DNA from: JAEUHO01 sp046350655
Lineage (GTDB): Bacteria > Planctomycetota > PLA2 > JAEUHO01
Length of the DNA stretch: 64,000 bases
Reading direction: 5' to 3'
NCBI GenBank assembly: GCA_046350655.1
Contig: JAXMAB010000009.1
Location: forward strand, 248,001 to 312,000
This document shows positions 51,667-59,777 of the stretch, in pieces. How positions within the stretch are numbered: position 1 is the first letter of the stretch; each line of letters opens with the position of its first letter. Below the pieces are notes generated by a model that had not been told where the DNA came from, made no database searches, and saw only the letters and a program-made list of their open reading frames with translations. The position numbers were made by a program, and so were the translations under genes.

Positions 51667-52746
51667 TCAGCGCTCGGGGAGGTGCAGCGTCGCCCGCAGG
51701 TCGGCGTCGCGGCCCGGCCGCCAGACGAACGCGTCGAGCACGTAGTGCGTGGCCTGCGGCAGCGCCAGGAGCGGCACCACGAGCGACAGCGCGGCCTCCG
51801 GCAGGTCGAGGGCCGGCAGCGGGAACCACCCCGCGTGCTGGTGCCAGACGAGGCCGTCCCAGCACGCCTCCTCGACGTACGCCACCGCGACGAGCAGGCC
51901 GACGTAGAGCGCCGCGCCGGACGGCGCGAACACGCGGCCGAGCGCGCCCGGCGCCCCCGCGAACCGCGCGCGGCCGTAGCGGTGGACGAGCGCGAGGTAG
52001 GGCACGCCGTGGGCGAGCACGTTGCTCGCCGTGAACACGACGTCCGAGTCGAGCCAGACGATGCCGCCCCACCACGTGACGGCGGTCGTCGCGAGCACGA
52101 GCGCCTTCGCGCGGTTGACGCCGCGGCCCGTCGCGAGGAGGAACGCCTGCCGCGCGCCCCACGCCACGAGGAGCGCGGCGTACGCGACGCCCGCGACCTC
52201 GACCACCCGGGACGCGAGGCCCGCCGCGAAGTCGTCCGGCCGGAACCAGACGAACGACCGCGGGAGGTGCGCGTGCCACCACAGCAGCGGGTACAGCGAG
52301 GCCGCGTGCACGGTCGCGTGGTCGAGCGCGCGGTCGAACCGCGACGTCTCGCCGGCGCGGCGGGCCGCCCACGCCATGAACCCCCACGGCTGGCGCACGA
52401 AGTGGAACGCCGCGACGTAGGCGAGCGCGCGCCAGAACACGTCGGGGCCCTGCGCGTGCAGCAGCACCCCCGCCGCGAGGCACGCGAGCGGCGTCAGCAG
52501 CAGCAGCCCGCCGCGCCGCGCGCGGACCACGGGGTCGAGGTAGGCACGGAACGCGGTCCCCCACACGTGCGCCACGTCGCACCCGACCACCAGCAGCAGG
52601 AACCCCCACGGCGGCAGGTCGGCGTGCAGCGTGCCGGTGCGCCACGCGACGAACGCGACCACGGCCGACACGACGACCGGCCCGAGGAACCAGAGCAGGT
52701 CCTCGCGGGCCGAGAAGACCCAGCCGTCGCGCCAGCGGCCGCTCAC
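51667..52746 (-). CDS. Multi-pass membrane protein, last gene of the polyamine-type cluster
   Basis: 359 residues from a GTG that overlaps the flavoprotein stop by 4 bp; a GTG at 52752 is an alternative. About nine hydrophobic segments (for example FLGPVVVSAVVAFVAW, LLLVVGCDVAHVWGTAFRAY, ALYVGLLVAVAYVEEACWDG). Loops hold conserved-looking His: DVAHVWG, FHFVRQPWGFMAW, NVLAHGVPYLALVH. The spread of His, Trp and Gln near membrane faces recalls heme- or metal-binding membrane proteins. The family is not recognised. It converges with the LamG-like gene across a 2-bp gap. Confidence 0.75.
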   Translation of the reverse strand: MSGRWRDGWVFSAREDLLWFLGPVVVSAVVAFVAWRTGTLHADLPPWGFLLLVVGCDVAHVWGTAFRAYLDPVVRARRGGLLLLTPLACLAAGVLLHAQGPDVFWRALAYVAAFHFVRQPWGFMAWAARRAGETSRFDRALDHATVHAASLYPLLWWHAHLPRSFVWFRPDDFAAGLASRVVEVAGVAYAALLVAWGARQAFLLATGRGVNRAKALVLATTAVTWWGGIVWLDSDVVFTASNVLAHGVPYLALVHRYGRARFAGAPGALGRVFAPSGAALYVGLLVAVAYVEEACWDGLVWHQHAGWFPLPALDLPEAALSLVVPLLALPQATHYVLDAFVWRPGRDADLRATLHLPER

Positions 52747-54365
52747 AGCCACGTCGCCTCCTCGCGTCCGAGCGCGGCGAGCACCTCCTCGGCCGCGCGG
52801 ACGCCGGACGCCTGCGCCTCCTCGAACAGCGGGAGGCCGCCGAGGTCGGCGGCGGCGACGTGCACGCGCCCGCGCGGGCGCGCGGCGGCCTCGCGCACGC
52901 CGCCCCAGAGGAACCCGGGCGACGGCCGGACCATCCCGTGGGCCCAGCGCATGACGTCGACGGAGAGGACGTGGTCCGCGAGGTCGTCGTGGGCGGGCGC
53001 GAGGTCGGCGAGCACGCGGTCGCGCCACGTCTCCCAGGGCGCCGCGAGGATCGCGCGGCGCGCGGCCGCGACGTCGGGCCCGGCGAACGGCAGGTACCAC
53101 GTCCAGACCGTGTCGCGCGCGGCGCGGTCGGTCTGGTGCGTCGCGACGACGTACCCGAGCGCCTCGCTGTCGAGCAGCACGTTGTCCCAGCACACCGGGT
53201 GACCCCGCGACGCCGGCGTCGCGTCGAGGTGCACGTTGGCGACGACCCACGGCGACGTGACGAACGCGTCCGCGGGGTCGGGGCCCTCGCCGAGGAGCCG
53301 CCGCGCGACGAACCGCGGGAGCGCGAGCACGACGCGCGCGGCGGTCGTCGCGTGCGCGGTCCCGCGGACGGCGTCGCGCCACGACACGACGACGCGGTCG
53401 CCCGCGGGCGCGAGCGCGGTCACGACGGCCCCCGTGCGGGCGCGCTCGCCGAGGCCGCGGGCGAGGTGCGCGACGAGGCGTCCGTTGCCCTCGGGCCACG
53501 TGAGGAACGGCGCCGCGTCGTCGCCGGGCGCGGCGATGCGCGACGCGAAGTAGTGCAGGCCCGCCCACGCCGAGACGAGGTCGGGCGTCGCGCCGTAGTC
53601 GTCGCGGCAGGCGTAGTCCACCTCCCAGCGGACGAGCCGCGCGGTGTAGCCGCGGCCGGCGAGCCAGGCCGCCATCGACGTGCGGTCGAGCGCGAGGAGG
53701 TCGTCGTCGCGGGCGCTGGTCGCCGTCGGGATCGCGAACGCCCGGCGGCCCGCGGCGTCGCGTCGCGCGGCGAGCGAGGCGACCTCGGCCTCGAACCGCG
53801 CCCACTGCGCGACGTCGTCGGCGGTCGCGAGGTCGCGGGGGAACAGCCCCTCGTGCCACGTGCCGCCCGCGAACACGCGCTCCTGCGGCGCGCGGCAGAG
53901 CGCGCCTTCGTCGGCGACGGCTCGGCCCGCGGCGTCGTACCCGCGGATCACGCCCGCCTCCTCGAGGAGGCGGCCGAGGGCCCGCTGCTCGCGCGTGGGC
54001 CGCGGCACGTAGTGCGCCCCCCACGGGCACGGCAGGCCGCCGACGGTCCCCGAGGCGGCGGTGCCGCCGAGCGTGTCCTCGAGCTCGAGGAGGCGCACGT
54101 CGTCGACGCCCGCGCCGAGGAGCCGCCACGCCGCCGACAGCCCCGCGACGCCGCCCCCCACGACGACGACCTCGGCCGCGTCCGCGACCGGCGCCGCGGC
54201 GGGCGGCGCGCCGTCGCGCACGAGGTGGCCGCGCGCGTCCGACGGGCCCACGATGCGGCCGCCGACCCGGCGCGCGCCGCCGCAGCCCCCGAGGGAGAGG
54301 GCCGCGACGCCGGCCGCCGCGCCGCGCAGCACCGCGCGCCGCGTCACCCGCCGGGCGTGCGCCAT
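52743..54365 (-). CDS. Tat-signal flavin amine-oxidase-like lipoprotein
   Basis: 540 residues from an ATG with a GGGGGGGAA site, overlapping the aminopropyltransferase gene by 22 bp. The N-terminus has a twin-arginine motif (TRRAVLRG) and then AALSLGGC, which also reads as a lipobox. From about residue 60: EVVVVGGGVAGLSAAWRLLG (FAD GxGxxG), LLELEDTLGGTAASG, then a long substrate region (GAHYVPRPTREQRALGRLLE, WEVDYACRDDYGATPD, SAWAGLHYFASR) and VHVAAADLGGLPLFEEAQASGVRAAEEV, the FAD-binding C-terminal motif. Known: related flavin amine oxidases act on polyamines. Export plus adjacency to SpeD/SpeE-like genes supports a polyamine-linked substrate as an inference. Confidence 0.85.
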   Translation of the reverse strand: MAHARRVTRRAVLRGAAAGVAALSLGGCGGARRVGGRIVGPSDARGHLVRDGAPPAAAPVADAAEVVVVGGGVAGLSAAWRLLGAGVDDVRLLELEDTLGGTAASGTVGGLPCPWGAHYVPRPTREQRALGRLLEEAGVIRGYDAAGRAVADEGALCRAPQERVFAGGTWHEGLFPRDLATADDVAQWARFEAEVASLAARRDAAGRRAFAIPTATSARDDDLLALDRTSMAAWLAGRGYTARLVRWEVDYACRDDYGATPDLVSAWAGLHYFASRIAAPGDDAAPFLTWPEGNGRLVAHLARGLGERARTGAVVTALAPAGDRVVVSWRDAVRGTAHATTAARVVLALPRFVARRLLGEGPDPADAFVTSPWVVANVHLDATPASRGHPVCWDNVLLDSEALGYVVATHQTDRAARDTVWTWYLPFAGPDVAAARRAILAAPWETWRDRVLADLAPAHDDLADHVLSVDVMRWAHGMVRPSPGFLWGGVREAAARPRGRVHVAAADLGGLPLFEEAQASGVRAAEEVLAALGREEATWL

Positions 54366-55924
54366 TTCCCCCCCTCGTAGTAGCGGACGAGGAGCTGCGT
54401 GTCGAGGCGGTTGGGCTCGACGTCGACGGGGCCGAGGTCGGGCGGGAGGTCGAAGAGGCCCTTCATCGTCGTGGGGTCGAGCGACCGGAGCCCCGCGGGC
54501 ACGCGGTCGGGCACGGGCAGCGCGCGCCGCGACGCGAGGAGGAAGCCCCAGTCGCCGTGGAACGAGGGCACGTACGCGCGGTAGGCCCGCACCGCGAGGC
54601 CGACCGTCTCCATGGTGCGCGCGATGCACCAGAAGGCCTTGCGGGTGTCGAGGATCGACGTCGCCTGGCAGGCGACGACGCCGTCGGGGGCGAGCACGCC
54701 GAGCAGCCGCTCGTAGAACCGCGTCGTGTAGAGCTTGCCGACGGCGAAGCTCGCGGGGTCCGGGAAGTCGAGCACGACGACGTCGAACAGGCCCGCCTTG
54801 GCCTCGAGCCAGGCCATCGCGTCGTCGTTGACGACCGTCACGCGCGGGTCGTGGAGCGCCCGTCCGTTGAGCGCGGACACGAACTCGTGGTCGCGGGCGA
54901 GGTCGGTCATGGCGGGGTCGAGGTCGACGAGCACGACCCGCTCGACCTCCGGGTGCCGCAGCACCTCGCGCACCGCGAGCCCGTCGCCCCCGCCGCACAC
55001 GAGCACCCGGCGCGGCGACGGCGACGACGCCATGGCCGGGTGGACGAGGGCCTCGTGGTAGCGGTACTCGTCGTCGCTGCTGAACTGCAGCGCCCCGTTC
55101 AACCACAACGCGTGGACGCCCTCGCCCTGCGTGAGGACGATGCGCTGGTACGGCGTCGAGCGGGCGAAGACGACCTCGCCGCCGAAGCGGACCGCCTCGA
55201 CGTGCGTCGTCACCCGCTCCGCGTACGCGCCGGCGACCAGGAGGACCAGCACCACCGCGGCGCAGCGGGCCCGCAGGGGCCCGGGCCGCGCGATCCGCGC
55301 CTCGAACAGGTAGGTCGTCCAGAGGCCGACGAACGCGTTCGCGAGCCCGAAGGCGATCGTCGTCCGCGGCAGCTGCAGCGACGGCACCAGCACGAGCGGG
55401 AACAGCATCGCCACGGCGAGCGCCCCGACGTAGTCGAACGTGAGGACGCGGCTCACGAGCAGCTTGAACGAGAGGTCCTTCTCGAGGATGCGCAGGAGCA
55501 GCGGCACCTCGAGGCCCACGAGCGTCCCGGTGCCGAGGATCTCGGCCCAGAGCACCGGCCGGAACCACCGGCCCATGGGCGACGCGAGCACGAGCAGGAT
55601 GCCGAGGGTGCCGCCGATCAGCGCCACGGAGGCCTGGACGTCGACGAACCGCTCGACGACGCGGTCGCCGATGAACTTCGACAGCCAGGCGCCGAGCCCG
55701 AGGGCCGAGAGATAGAGCCCGATGGCCGTCGAAAACTGCGTGACCGAGTCGCCGAGGAGGTACGACGCGAGCGCCCCGGCGGCCAGCTCGTACCCGAGCC
55801 CGCACCCCGCGATGACGAACACCGCGACGTAGACCGCGCGCAGGCGCACCGCCGCCGCGACGCCCTCGTCGGGCGCCGGGACGCCCGCGTCGGCGGGCGC
55901 GTCCGCGGGGACGGGGCCTGACAC
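54344..55924 (-). CDS. Membrane-embedded aminopropyltransferase (spermidine synthase-like)
   Basis: 526 residues. Residues 25-235 carry about seven membrane helices (VYVAVFVIAGCGLGYELAAG, LYLSALGLGAWLSKFIG). From about 240 a spermidine-synthase fold: YQRIVLTQGEGVHALWLNGALQFSSDDEYRYHEALVHPAM with the D/E-rich substrate loop and conserved Gln/Tyr, VLVCGGGDGLAVREVLRHPEVERVVLVDLDPAMTDLAR (decarboxylated-AdoMet binding), NDDAMAWL, and VVVLDFPDPASFAVGKLYT, where Asp replaces the usual catalytic context DxxDP. Key residues only are quoted. Known: transfers an aminopropyl group from decarboxylated AdoMet. An AdoMet decarboxylase gene is four genes upstream, a DUF350 gene directly so. Confidence 0.88.
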   Translation of the reverse strand: MSGPVPADAPADAGVPAPDEGVAAAVRLRAVYVAVFVIAGCGLGYELAAGALASYLLGDSVTQFSTAIGLYLSALGLGAWLSKFIGDRVVERFVDVQASVALIGGTLGILLVLASPMGRWFRPVLWAEILGTGTLVGLEVPLLLRILEKDLSFKLLVSRVLTFDYVGALAVAMLFPLVLVPSLQLPRTTIAFGLANAFVGLWTTYLFEARIARPGPLRARCAAVVLVLLVAGAYAERVTTHVEAVRFGGEVVFARSTPYQRIVLTQGEGVHALWLNGALQFSSDDEYRYHEALVHPAMASSPSPRRVLVCGGGDGLAVREVLRHPEVERVVLVDLDPAMTDLARDHEFVSALNGRALHDPRVTVVNDDAMAWLEAKAGLFDVVVLDFPDPASFAVGKLYTTRFYERLLGVLAPDGVVACQATSILDTRKAFWCIARTMETVGLAVRAYRAYVPSFHGDWGFLLASRRALPVPDRVPAGLRSLDPTTMKGLFDLPPDLGPVDVEPNRLDTQLLVRYYEGGKWRTPGG

Positions 55925-55934
55925 GGCCGCCGCG

Positions 55935-56222
55935 TCAGCCCTGCACGGCGGCCGCGACGATCATCGCGATGCCGAGGAACACGGCGCCGACGAGGATGCC
56001 GACGGCCACGTTCTGGTCCTCCTCGAGCTCCTTGCGCAGGCTGAACGGCGAGATCTTCACCGTCAGCCACAGCGCGAAGAGGAAGAGGAAGATGCCGACG
56101 AGGCCGAAGATCGCGGCCGCGGCGAGGTGCTCGAGGAACCAGCGCGCGTCGCGCCCGCCCTCCTCCGCCGCGAGGACCAGCCCGGCCGGCAGGCCGGCGC
56201 CGAAGATCGACAAGGAACCCAT
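55935..56222 (-). CDS. DUF350 membrane protein
   Basis: 95 residues from an ATG at 56222. Two or three hydrophobic segments (LSIFGAGLPAGLVLAAEE; IFGLVGIFLFLFALWLTVKI; AVGILVGAVFLGIAMIVAAA) with the DUF350 feature SPFSLRKELEEDQNVAVGIL, an acidic-helix loop between helices. Known: DUF350 proteins (YjfL) occur beside spermidine synthase-like, DUF4178 and PspA-type genes; a role in membrane stress or polyamine movement has been proposed. It lies between the membrane aminopropyltransferase and a Gly-rich peptide, all closely spaced. Confidence 0.85.
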   Translation of the reverse strand: MGSLSIFGAGLPAGLVLAAEEGGRDARWFLEHLAAAAIFGLVGIFLFLFALWLTVKISPFSLRKELEEDQNVAVGILVGAVFLGIAMIVAAAVQG

Positions 56223-56223
56223 G

Positions 56224-56409
56224 TCACTTCCCTCCTCGGAAACCACCGCCGCCGCCGAACCCGCCGCCCCCGTATCCGGAGCCCCCCGAGCCACGCCCGA
56301 GGTTCCACCCCTGGAACGAGACGCTCTTCCACCACCCGGCGAGCCCGCCGCCGAGGTAGGTCGCGACGAGCAGCCCGCCATAGATCACGTACGCCCGGAA
56401 GCCCTTCAT
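56224..56409 (-). CDS. 61-residue membrane peptide with Gly-rich tail
   Basis: Starts at ATG 56409. One membrane helix (AYVIYGGLLVATYLGGGLAGWW) is followed by KSVSFQGWNLGRG and a tail of Gly, Ser, Tyr and Phe ending FRGGK. It ends two bases before the DUF350 start and starts three bases after the DUF4178 stop. The GGGFGGGGGF tail is like flexible phase-separating or adhesive tails; the function is unknown. Confidence 0.65.
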   Translation of the reverse strand: MKGFRAYVIYGGLLVATYLGGGLAGWWKSVSFQGWNLGRGSGGSGYGGGGFGGGGGFRGGK

Positions 56410-56411
56410 CG

Positions 56412-57953
56412 TCAGTCCTCCGTCGCCGAGCGCATCGGGTGGTCGCTCTCTTCCCAGCGTCGCACCTCGAACGAGGTGCGGCGCGACGACACCACGACCG
56501 GCGGGAGCAGCAGGCCGCCGATCACGAAGAGCCCCGGGAAGAACACCCCGACGTGCTCGTGGCCGCGCACGCCGCCGACCACGAAGAACGACACGAGGAT
56601 CGCGAGCAGGTAGAGGCCGCCGACCTTCCACCAGCGCGCGGTGAGCCCCTCGTAGGGGTTCGGCTGGCTCGGGGCGACGCCCGTCGCCTCCGGGAGCCGC
56701 ACGCCGAACGCCGCCTCGACCTCGGCGCGGTCGACGTAGCGCCCCGCCGTCACGTTCTTCTCCTTGCCCGACGTCTCGACCGTCAGGAGGAAGGGCGGCG
56801 CCACGAAGTCGTCCGACGTGACCGTCTCGCCCACCTCGACCTGCCAGTAGACCTCGCCCTGCACGTGGTCGACGCGGGCCTTGCCCTGCTGGAAGTGGCG
56901 GAACGTCTTGCCGCGCAGCGAGGGCCCGACCGGCGTGCGGGAGAGTTCGGCCGGGTTGACCGGGTCGACGATCGCCCAGTGGTGCTGCCACTCCACGAGC
57001 CAGCGGTAGGCCCCGCGCGTCGTGCGCAGGAGGTACTCGCGCCACGGGTACCGCGTGCCGTCCACGGTCACGCTGCGCACGAGGTAGGCGAGCAGCTGCA
57101 CGTCGGTGTCGGCGAGCCGGCCCCGGGCCCCGAGCGGCAGCTCCGGCTTCGCCTTCAGCGCGGCGCCCACGCCGAGGACGTGCGCGATCCGCTCCGTCGC
57201 GTCGAGGAGCCCGCCGCAGCTCGCGCAGACCACGCGCAGGCTGCCGGGGTCGCGCAGCTCGACGACGCCCGCGCACCGCGGGCACGACAGCCGCCGCGCC
57301 TCGACGCGCCGCTCGACCTCGGGGGCCTTCGTCGGGTCGAGGCCGAGCTCCTCGGGCCGCACGGTGCGCCCGACGTAGACCGCCTCGCAGCGCGGCGCCT
57401 GCCCGTAGTCGAGCGTGCCGAACACGTCGCCGGGTCCGCGCAGGTCGGCGTAGCGGTACCTCGTGCCCGGCAGGCGCGCCGCCGGGACCTCGCCGCGCAC
57501 CGTCACCACGCGCGCCTCGCCGATCTCCGCGACGACGAGCGGCCGCCCCGCGACCTCGACGCCGACGCCGGGGGCGACGTCGTCCCACGGGGGCGCCGAG
57601 CCCGCCGCGTCCGGCACCGCGGCCGTGAGCAGCGTCTCGCCCTGCGCCTCGGCGTACCAGGCCCACGTGCCGTCGTCGAGGAGCAGGGCCCACTCGTTCC
57701 ACGGGCCCGCGCCGTGGTCGAGTTGCACCTGCCCGAGGCACGTCCAGCCCTTCCCCGCGACCTTGCCCGACGCGCCGAGCTCGAGGGGCGACGCGATGGG
57801 CGCGACCTCGGCGACCTTGCCGAGGAACGCGAGGTCCACGTCGGAGCGGTACGACGCGCCGCCGCACGAGCCGCACGTCACGACGAGCGTCGCCGCGCTC
57901 GAGAACGTGAGCGGCGCCCCGCAGCCCGGGCACGCGGTGAACCGGTCGGTCAT
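56412..57953 (-). CDS. DUF4178 protein with two zinc ribbons and C-terminal membrane helices
   Basis: 513 residues from an ATG overlapping the speD stop. The first zinc ribbon is CPGC...CGSC (residues 8-30), the second CPRC...CASC (about 225-250). Each is followed by a DUF4178-like beta module: ELGASGKVAGKGWTCLGQVQLDHGAGPWNEWALLLDDGTWAWY... and LPLGARGRLADTDVQLLAYLVRSVTVDGTRYPWREYLLRT, with Trp-rich strands WNEWxLLLDDGTxxWYAEAQG / WREYLLRTTRGAYRWLVEWQ (key residues only). Two membrane helices near the end (YLLAILVSFFVVGG, PGLFVIGGLLLPPVVV). Known: DUF4178 sits in polyamine and PspA-like operons. Inferred: a metal-binding membrane-linked partner of SpeD/SpeE-like enzymes. Confidence 0.86.
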   Translation of the reverse strand: MTDRFTACPGCGAPLTFSSAATLVVTCGSCGGASYRSDVDLAFLGKVAEVAPIASPLELGASGKVAGKGWTCLGQVQLDHGAGPWNEWALLLDDGTWAWYAEAQGETLLTAAVPDAAGSAPPWDDVAPGVGVEVAGRPLVVAEIGEARVVTVRGEVPAARLPGTRYRYADLRGPGDVFGTLDYGQAPRCEAVYVGRTVRPEELGLDPTKAPEVERRVEARRLSCPRCAGVVELRDPGSLRVVCASCGGLLDATERIAHVLGVGAALKAKPELPLGARGRLADTDVQLLAYLVRSVTVDGTRYPWREYLLRTTRGAYRWLVEWQHHWAIVDPVNPAELSRTPVGPSLRGKTFRHFQQGKARVDHVQGEVYWQVEVGETVTSDDFVAPPFLLTVETSGKEKNVTAGRYVDRAEVEAAFGVRLPEATGVAPSQPNPYEGLTARWWKVGGLYLLAILVSFFVVGGVRGHEHVGVFFPGLFVIGGLLLPPVVVSSRRTSFEVRRWEESDHPMRSATED

Positions 57954-58312
57954 CGCGGCGCCTCGCCGCGGGCCAGCTCGCGCACGACGACCCGCTGCGC
58001 GCCGAGCAGCTGCGCGAGCCGCTCCTCCCACCGCCACGGCGCGCGCGCGCGGCAGCAGTAGAGGTCGAACGCGGCGAACCCGCGCTCCGGGAACGTGTGG
58101 ACCGCGAGGTGCGACTCCTGCAGCAGCAGGAAGCCCGTCACCCCGCCGGGCGCCGGGAACGCGTGCCACACCGGCGCGCGCAGCGGCCGCAGCGCGGCCT
58201 CGCGCACCACGGCGTCGAACACGCGCGCGAGCACGTCGAGCGAACGGAGGCCCTCGGGGCGGCACCCGTAGGCGTCCACGGCCCAAGCCTGCCCGGTGCT
58301 GACGTCCGCCAT
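57950..58312 (-). CDS. speD: S-adenosylmethionine decarboxylase proenzyme (prokaryotic type)
   Basis: 120 residues from an ATG at 58312 (a GTG at 58330 is an alternative). The core QESHLAVHTFPERG contains Glu66-Ser67, where autocleavage makes the pyruvoyl group, and His72 for processing; DLYCCRAR holds the catalytic Cys. Other conserved parts: VDAYGCRPEGLRSLDV and FPAPGGVTGFLLL. Known: supplies decarboxylated AdoMet, the aminopropyl donor of the membrane aminopropyltransferase encoded downstream. It is the first gene of the cluster; no clear promoter is visible ahead of it. Confidence 0.9.
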   Translation of the reverse strand: MADVSTGQAWAVDAYGCRPEGLRSLDVLARVFDAVVREAALRPLRAPVWHAFPAPGGVTGFLLLQESHLAVHTFPERGFAAFDLYCCRARAPWRWEERLAQLLGAQRVVVRELARGEAPR

Positions 58313-58345
58313 CCGCGCAGCGTACCGCACGCCGCGCGACGGACG

Positions 58346-58597
58346 CTATCGCAGCGTCGGACGCCCGCCCCACCCGGGCCGCACGACGACGGCCGACGAG
58401 CCGCGCCCGGTCGCCGTACGGTGCGCGGGTTCGTCCGCGCGCAGGCCCGCCGCCGGCCGCTCGACGCCGTCGAGGCACAGGCTCGCGCCCACCAGCGCGT
58501 CGACGAGGCCCTGCGTCAGGCGCTCGGACGCGACCACGCGCGCCGACGGTCCGGGGCCGGCGTCGGGGGGCGCGGGGGGGAGTTTCGGCGAGACCAT
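58346..58597 (-). CDS. Possible 83-residue protein of unknown function
   Basis: From an ATG at 58597 the frame shows the GC-rich third-position pattern of neighbouring genes (VVASERLTQGLVDALVGASL, RADEPAHRTATGRGSSAVVV). The GGGGGAG directly before the ATG is too close to be an ideal ribosome site. No domain is recognised. Just upstream of speD, with a 33-bp gap. Longer starts run into repeat sequence. Confidence 0.4.
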   Translation of the reverse strand: MVSPKLPPAPPDAGPGPSARVVASERLTQGLVDALVGASLCLDGVERPAAGLRADEPAHRTATGRGSSAVVVRPGWGGRPTLR

Positions 58598-58683
58598 CTC
58601 CCCCGTGCATCGGTCGGGGCGGCGCGCCGGTGGAGTGCCGCCCGCCCGGCCACGCGCCCCGGCCCCGGACCGCGGTCCCCCTC

Positions 58684-58747
58684 CGGGACCGCGAGGCCCG
58701 CTGGCCGCGGCTCGGGCCGAAGTCACGCTTCGGGACCGCGAGGCCCG
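58684..58747. repeat. Two direct copies of the dispersed repeat arm
   Basis: CGGGACCGCGAGGCCCG occurs at 58684-58700 and 58731-58747 in the same orientation, 47 bp apart. The remaining gap 58598-59032 is very GC-rich (many GGCC and GTCGGGCC runs) and otherwise shows nothing but the 14-bp repeats near its end. Confidence 0.6.
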
Positions 58748-58927
58748 CTCGCCGCGGCCCCGCCCGGCCCCGTGGGGCCGGCCGTCGGGCCGTCGGGCCC
58801 CTGGCCGTGTGGCCGTCGGCCCCTGCGTCCGTGTCCCGTGCGCGGACGCCGGGCCCGCGGTCGGGCGGGCCCACGGGCCCCGGACGAGGCGCCGGGGCCG
58901 ACCTTCCGCCGTCCGCGTCCGCGCGCG

Positions 58928-58978
58928 GACGCGATCGACGCGACGCGATCGACGTGACGCGATCGACGTGACGCGATC
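58928..58978. repeat. 14-bp tandem repeats containing CGATC
   Basis: About 3.6 units of GACGTGACGCGATC (first unit partial, second with GACGCG). Each unit holds a GCGATCG-like palindrome. It lies about 55 bp beyond the small basic protein gene; a binding-site cluster is possible. Confidence 0.55.
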
Positions 58979-59032
58979 GGACGGGCGGGTCGGCGATCGG
59001 GCCCGCGCAGCCGCGCGGGCCCGCGAACGCGG

Positions 59033-59245
59033 CTACGCCGAGCGCGGCTTCGCGAGCGCGACGCGGCGGCCGTGGTGCGACAGCGCCTGCGCCTGGACCG
59101 CGTTCTTCGCGGGATCCCACGTCTGGCCCTTGTCCTCGAACATCTTGCGCACGCGCGCGAGGTTCGCGGCGCCCGCGCGACGCTTCTGGGACTTCTTCTG
59201 GTCGAGACGGTTCTTACGGTGCTTGTAGCCGCCGCTGCCGGACAT
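59033..59245 (-). CDS. Small basic protein of 70 residues
   Basis: From an ATG at 59245 with GAGG eight bases upstream. The sequence is rich in Lys, Arg and His: SGSGGYKHRKNRLDQKKSQK, RRAGAANLARVRKMFEDKGQ, ALSHHGRRVALAKPR. The basic N-terminal third and the LARVRKMFED helix suggest nucleic acid or ribosome binding. It is not one of the small ribosomal proteins I recognise. The gene is monocistronic, between two repeat-rich gaps. Confidence 0.75.
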   Translation of the reverse strand: MSGSGGYKHRKNRLDQKKSQKRRAGAANLARVRKMFEDKGQTWDPAKNAVQAQALSHHGRRVALAKPRSA

Positions 59246-59476
59246 GGGGTGCCTCTTTCGATACGGGGAAGCCACGCATGGTGGCCCAAGGCGCCCCGGA
59301 CGCAAGGCCCGGGCGGGGACGTCCCCCGTCGCGCCGGCCACCGGGCCTCGCCCGGCCCATGCACGAGGGGACGAGGTTGGGGCCGCGGCTGCGGCCCGGG
59401 CGTATCGCAGGGCCACCGGCGGGCACGAGCGCGTATCCCACGACGCGGAGGCTCCTCGGCGTTCTATGAGAGGCAG

Positions 59477-59777
59477 CAAGAGAATTTCTGCGCGGACGCC
59501 GTGGCGGTAGCGCCTTGCCTTCCGGTTCCAGCCCCGCCGCCCTGACCCTTCCGCCTTGGTTCTATCCGCACTCGTCCCGGGTCACCGGGGTGGTGCATGC
59601 TGGGTTCCGCATGAAGGGGGGCGCTGCGAAGGTGGTACACGAGCTGTCCGGCAAGGTCTGAGCCTCGAAGGACGCTCAACGCCAAGGACGCAGTCGCCCG
59701 GGATCGGCATGTCGGGCGCGGGGAGGGCCGTCCCGGTCAGGGGCGGGCGCGCCGCCGGCGGCAGCCCGAGCCATGGC
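59477..59777 (-). ncRNA. Possible bridge/seek RNA region of the IS1111-group element
   Basis: The element keeps about 300 non-coding bases between transposase stop and right inverted repeat. In IS1111-group elements this end encodes the guide RNA that selects donor and target. No structure was verified; the assignment rests on position only. Confidence 0.25.
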
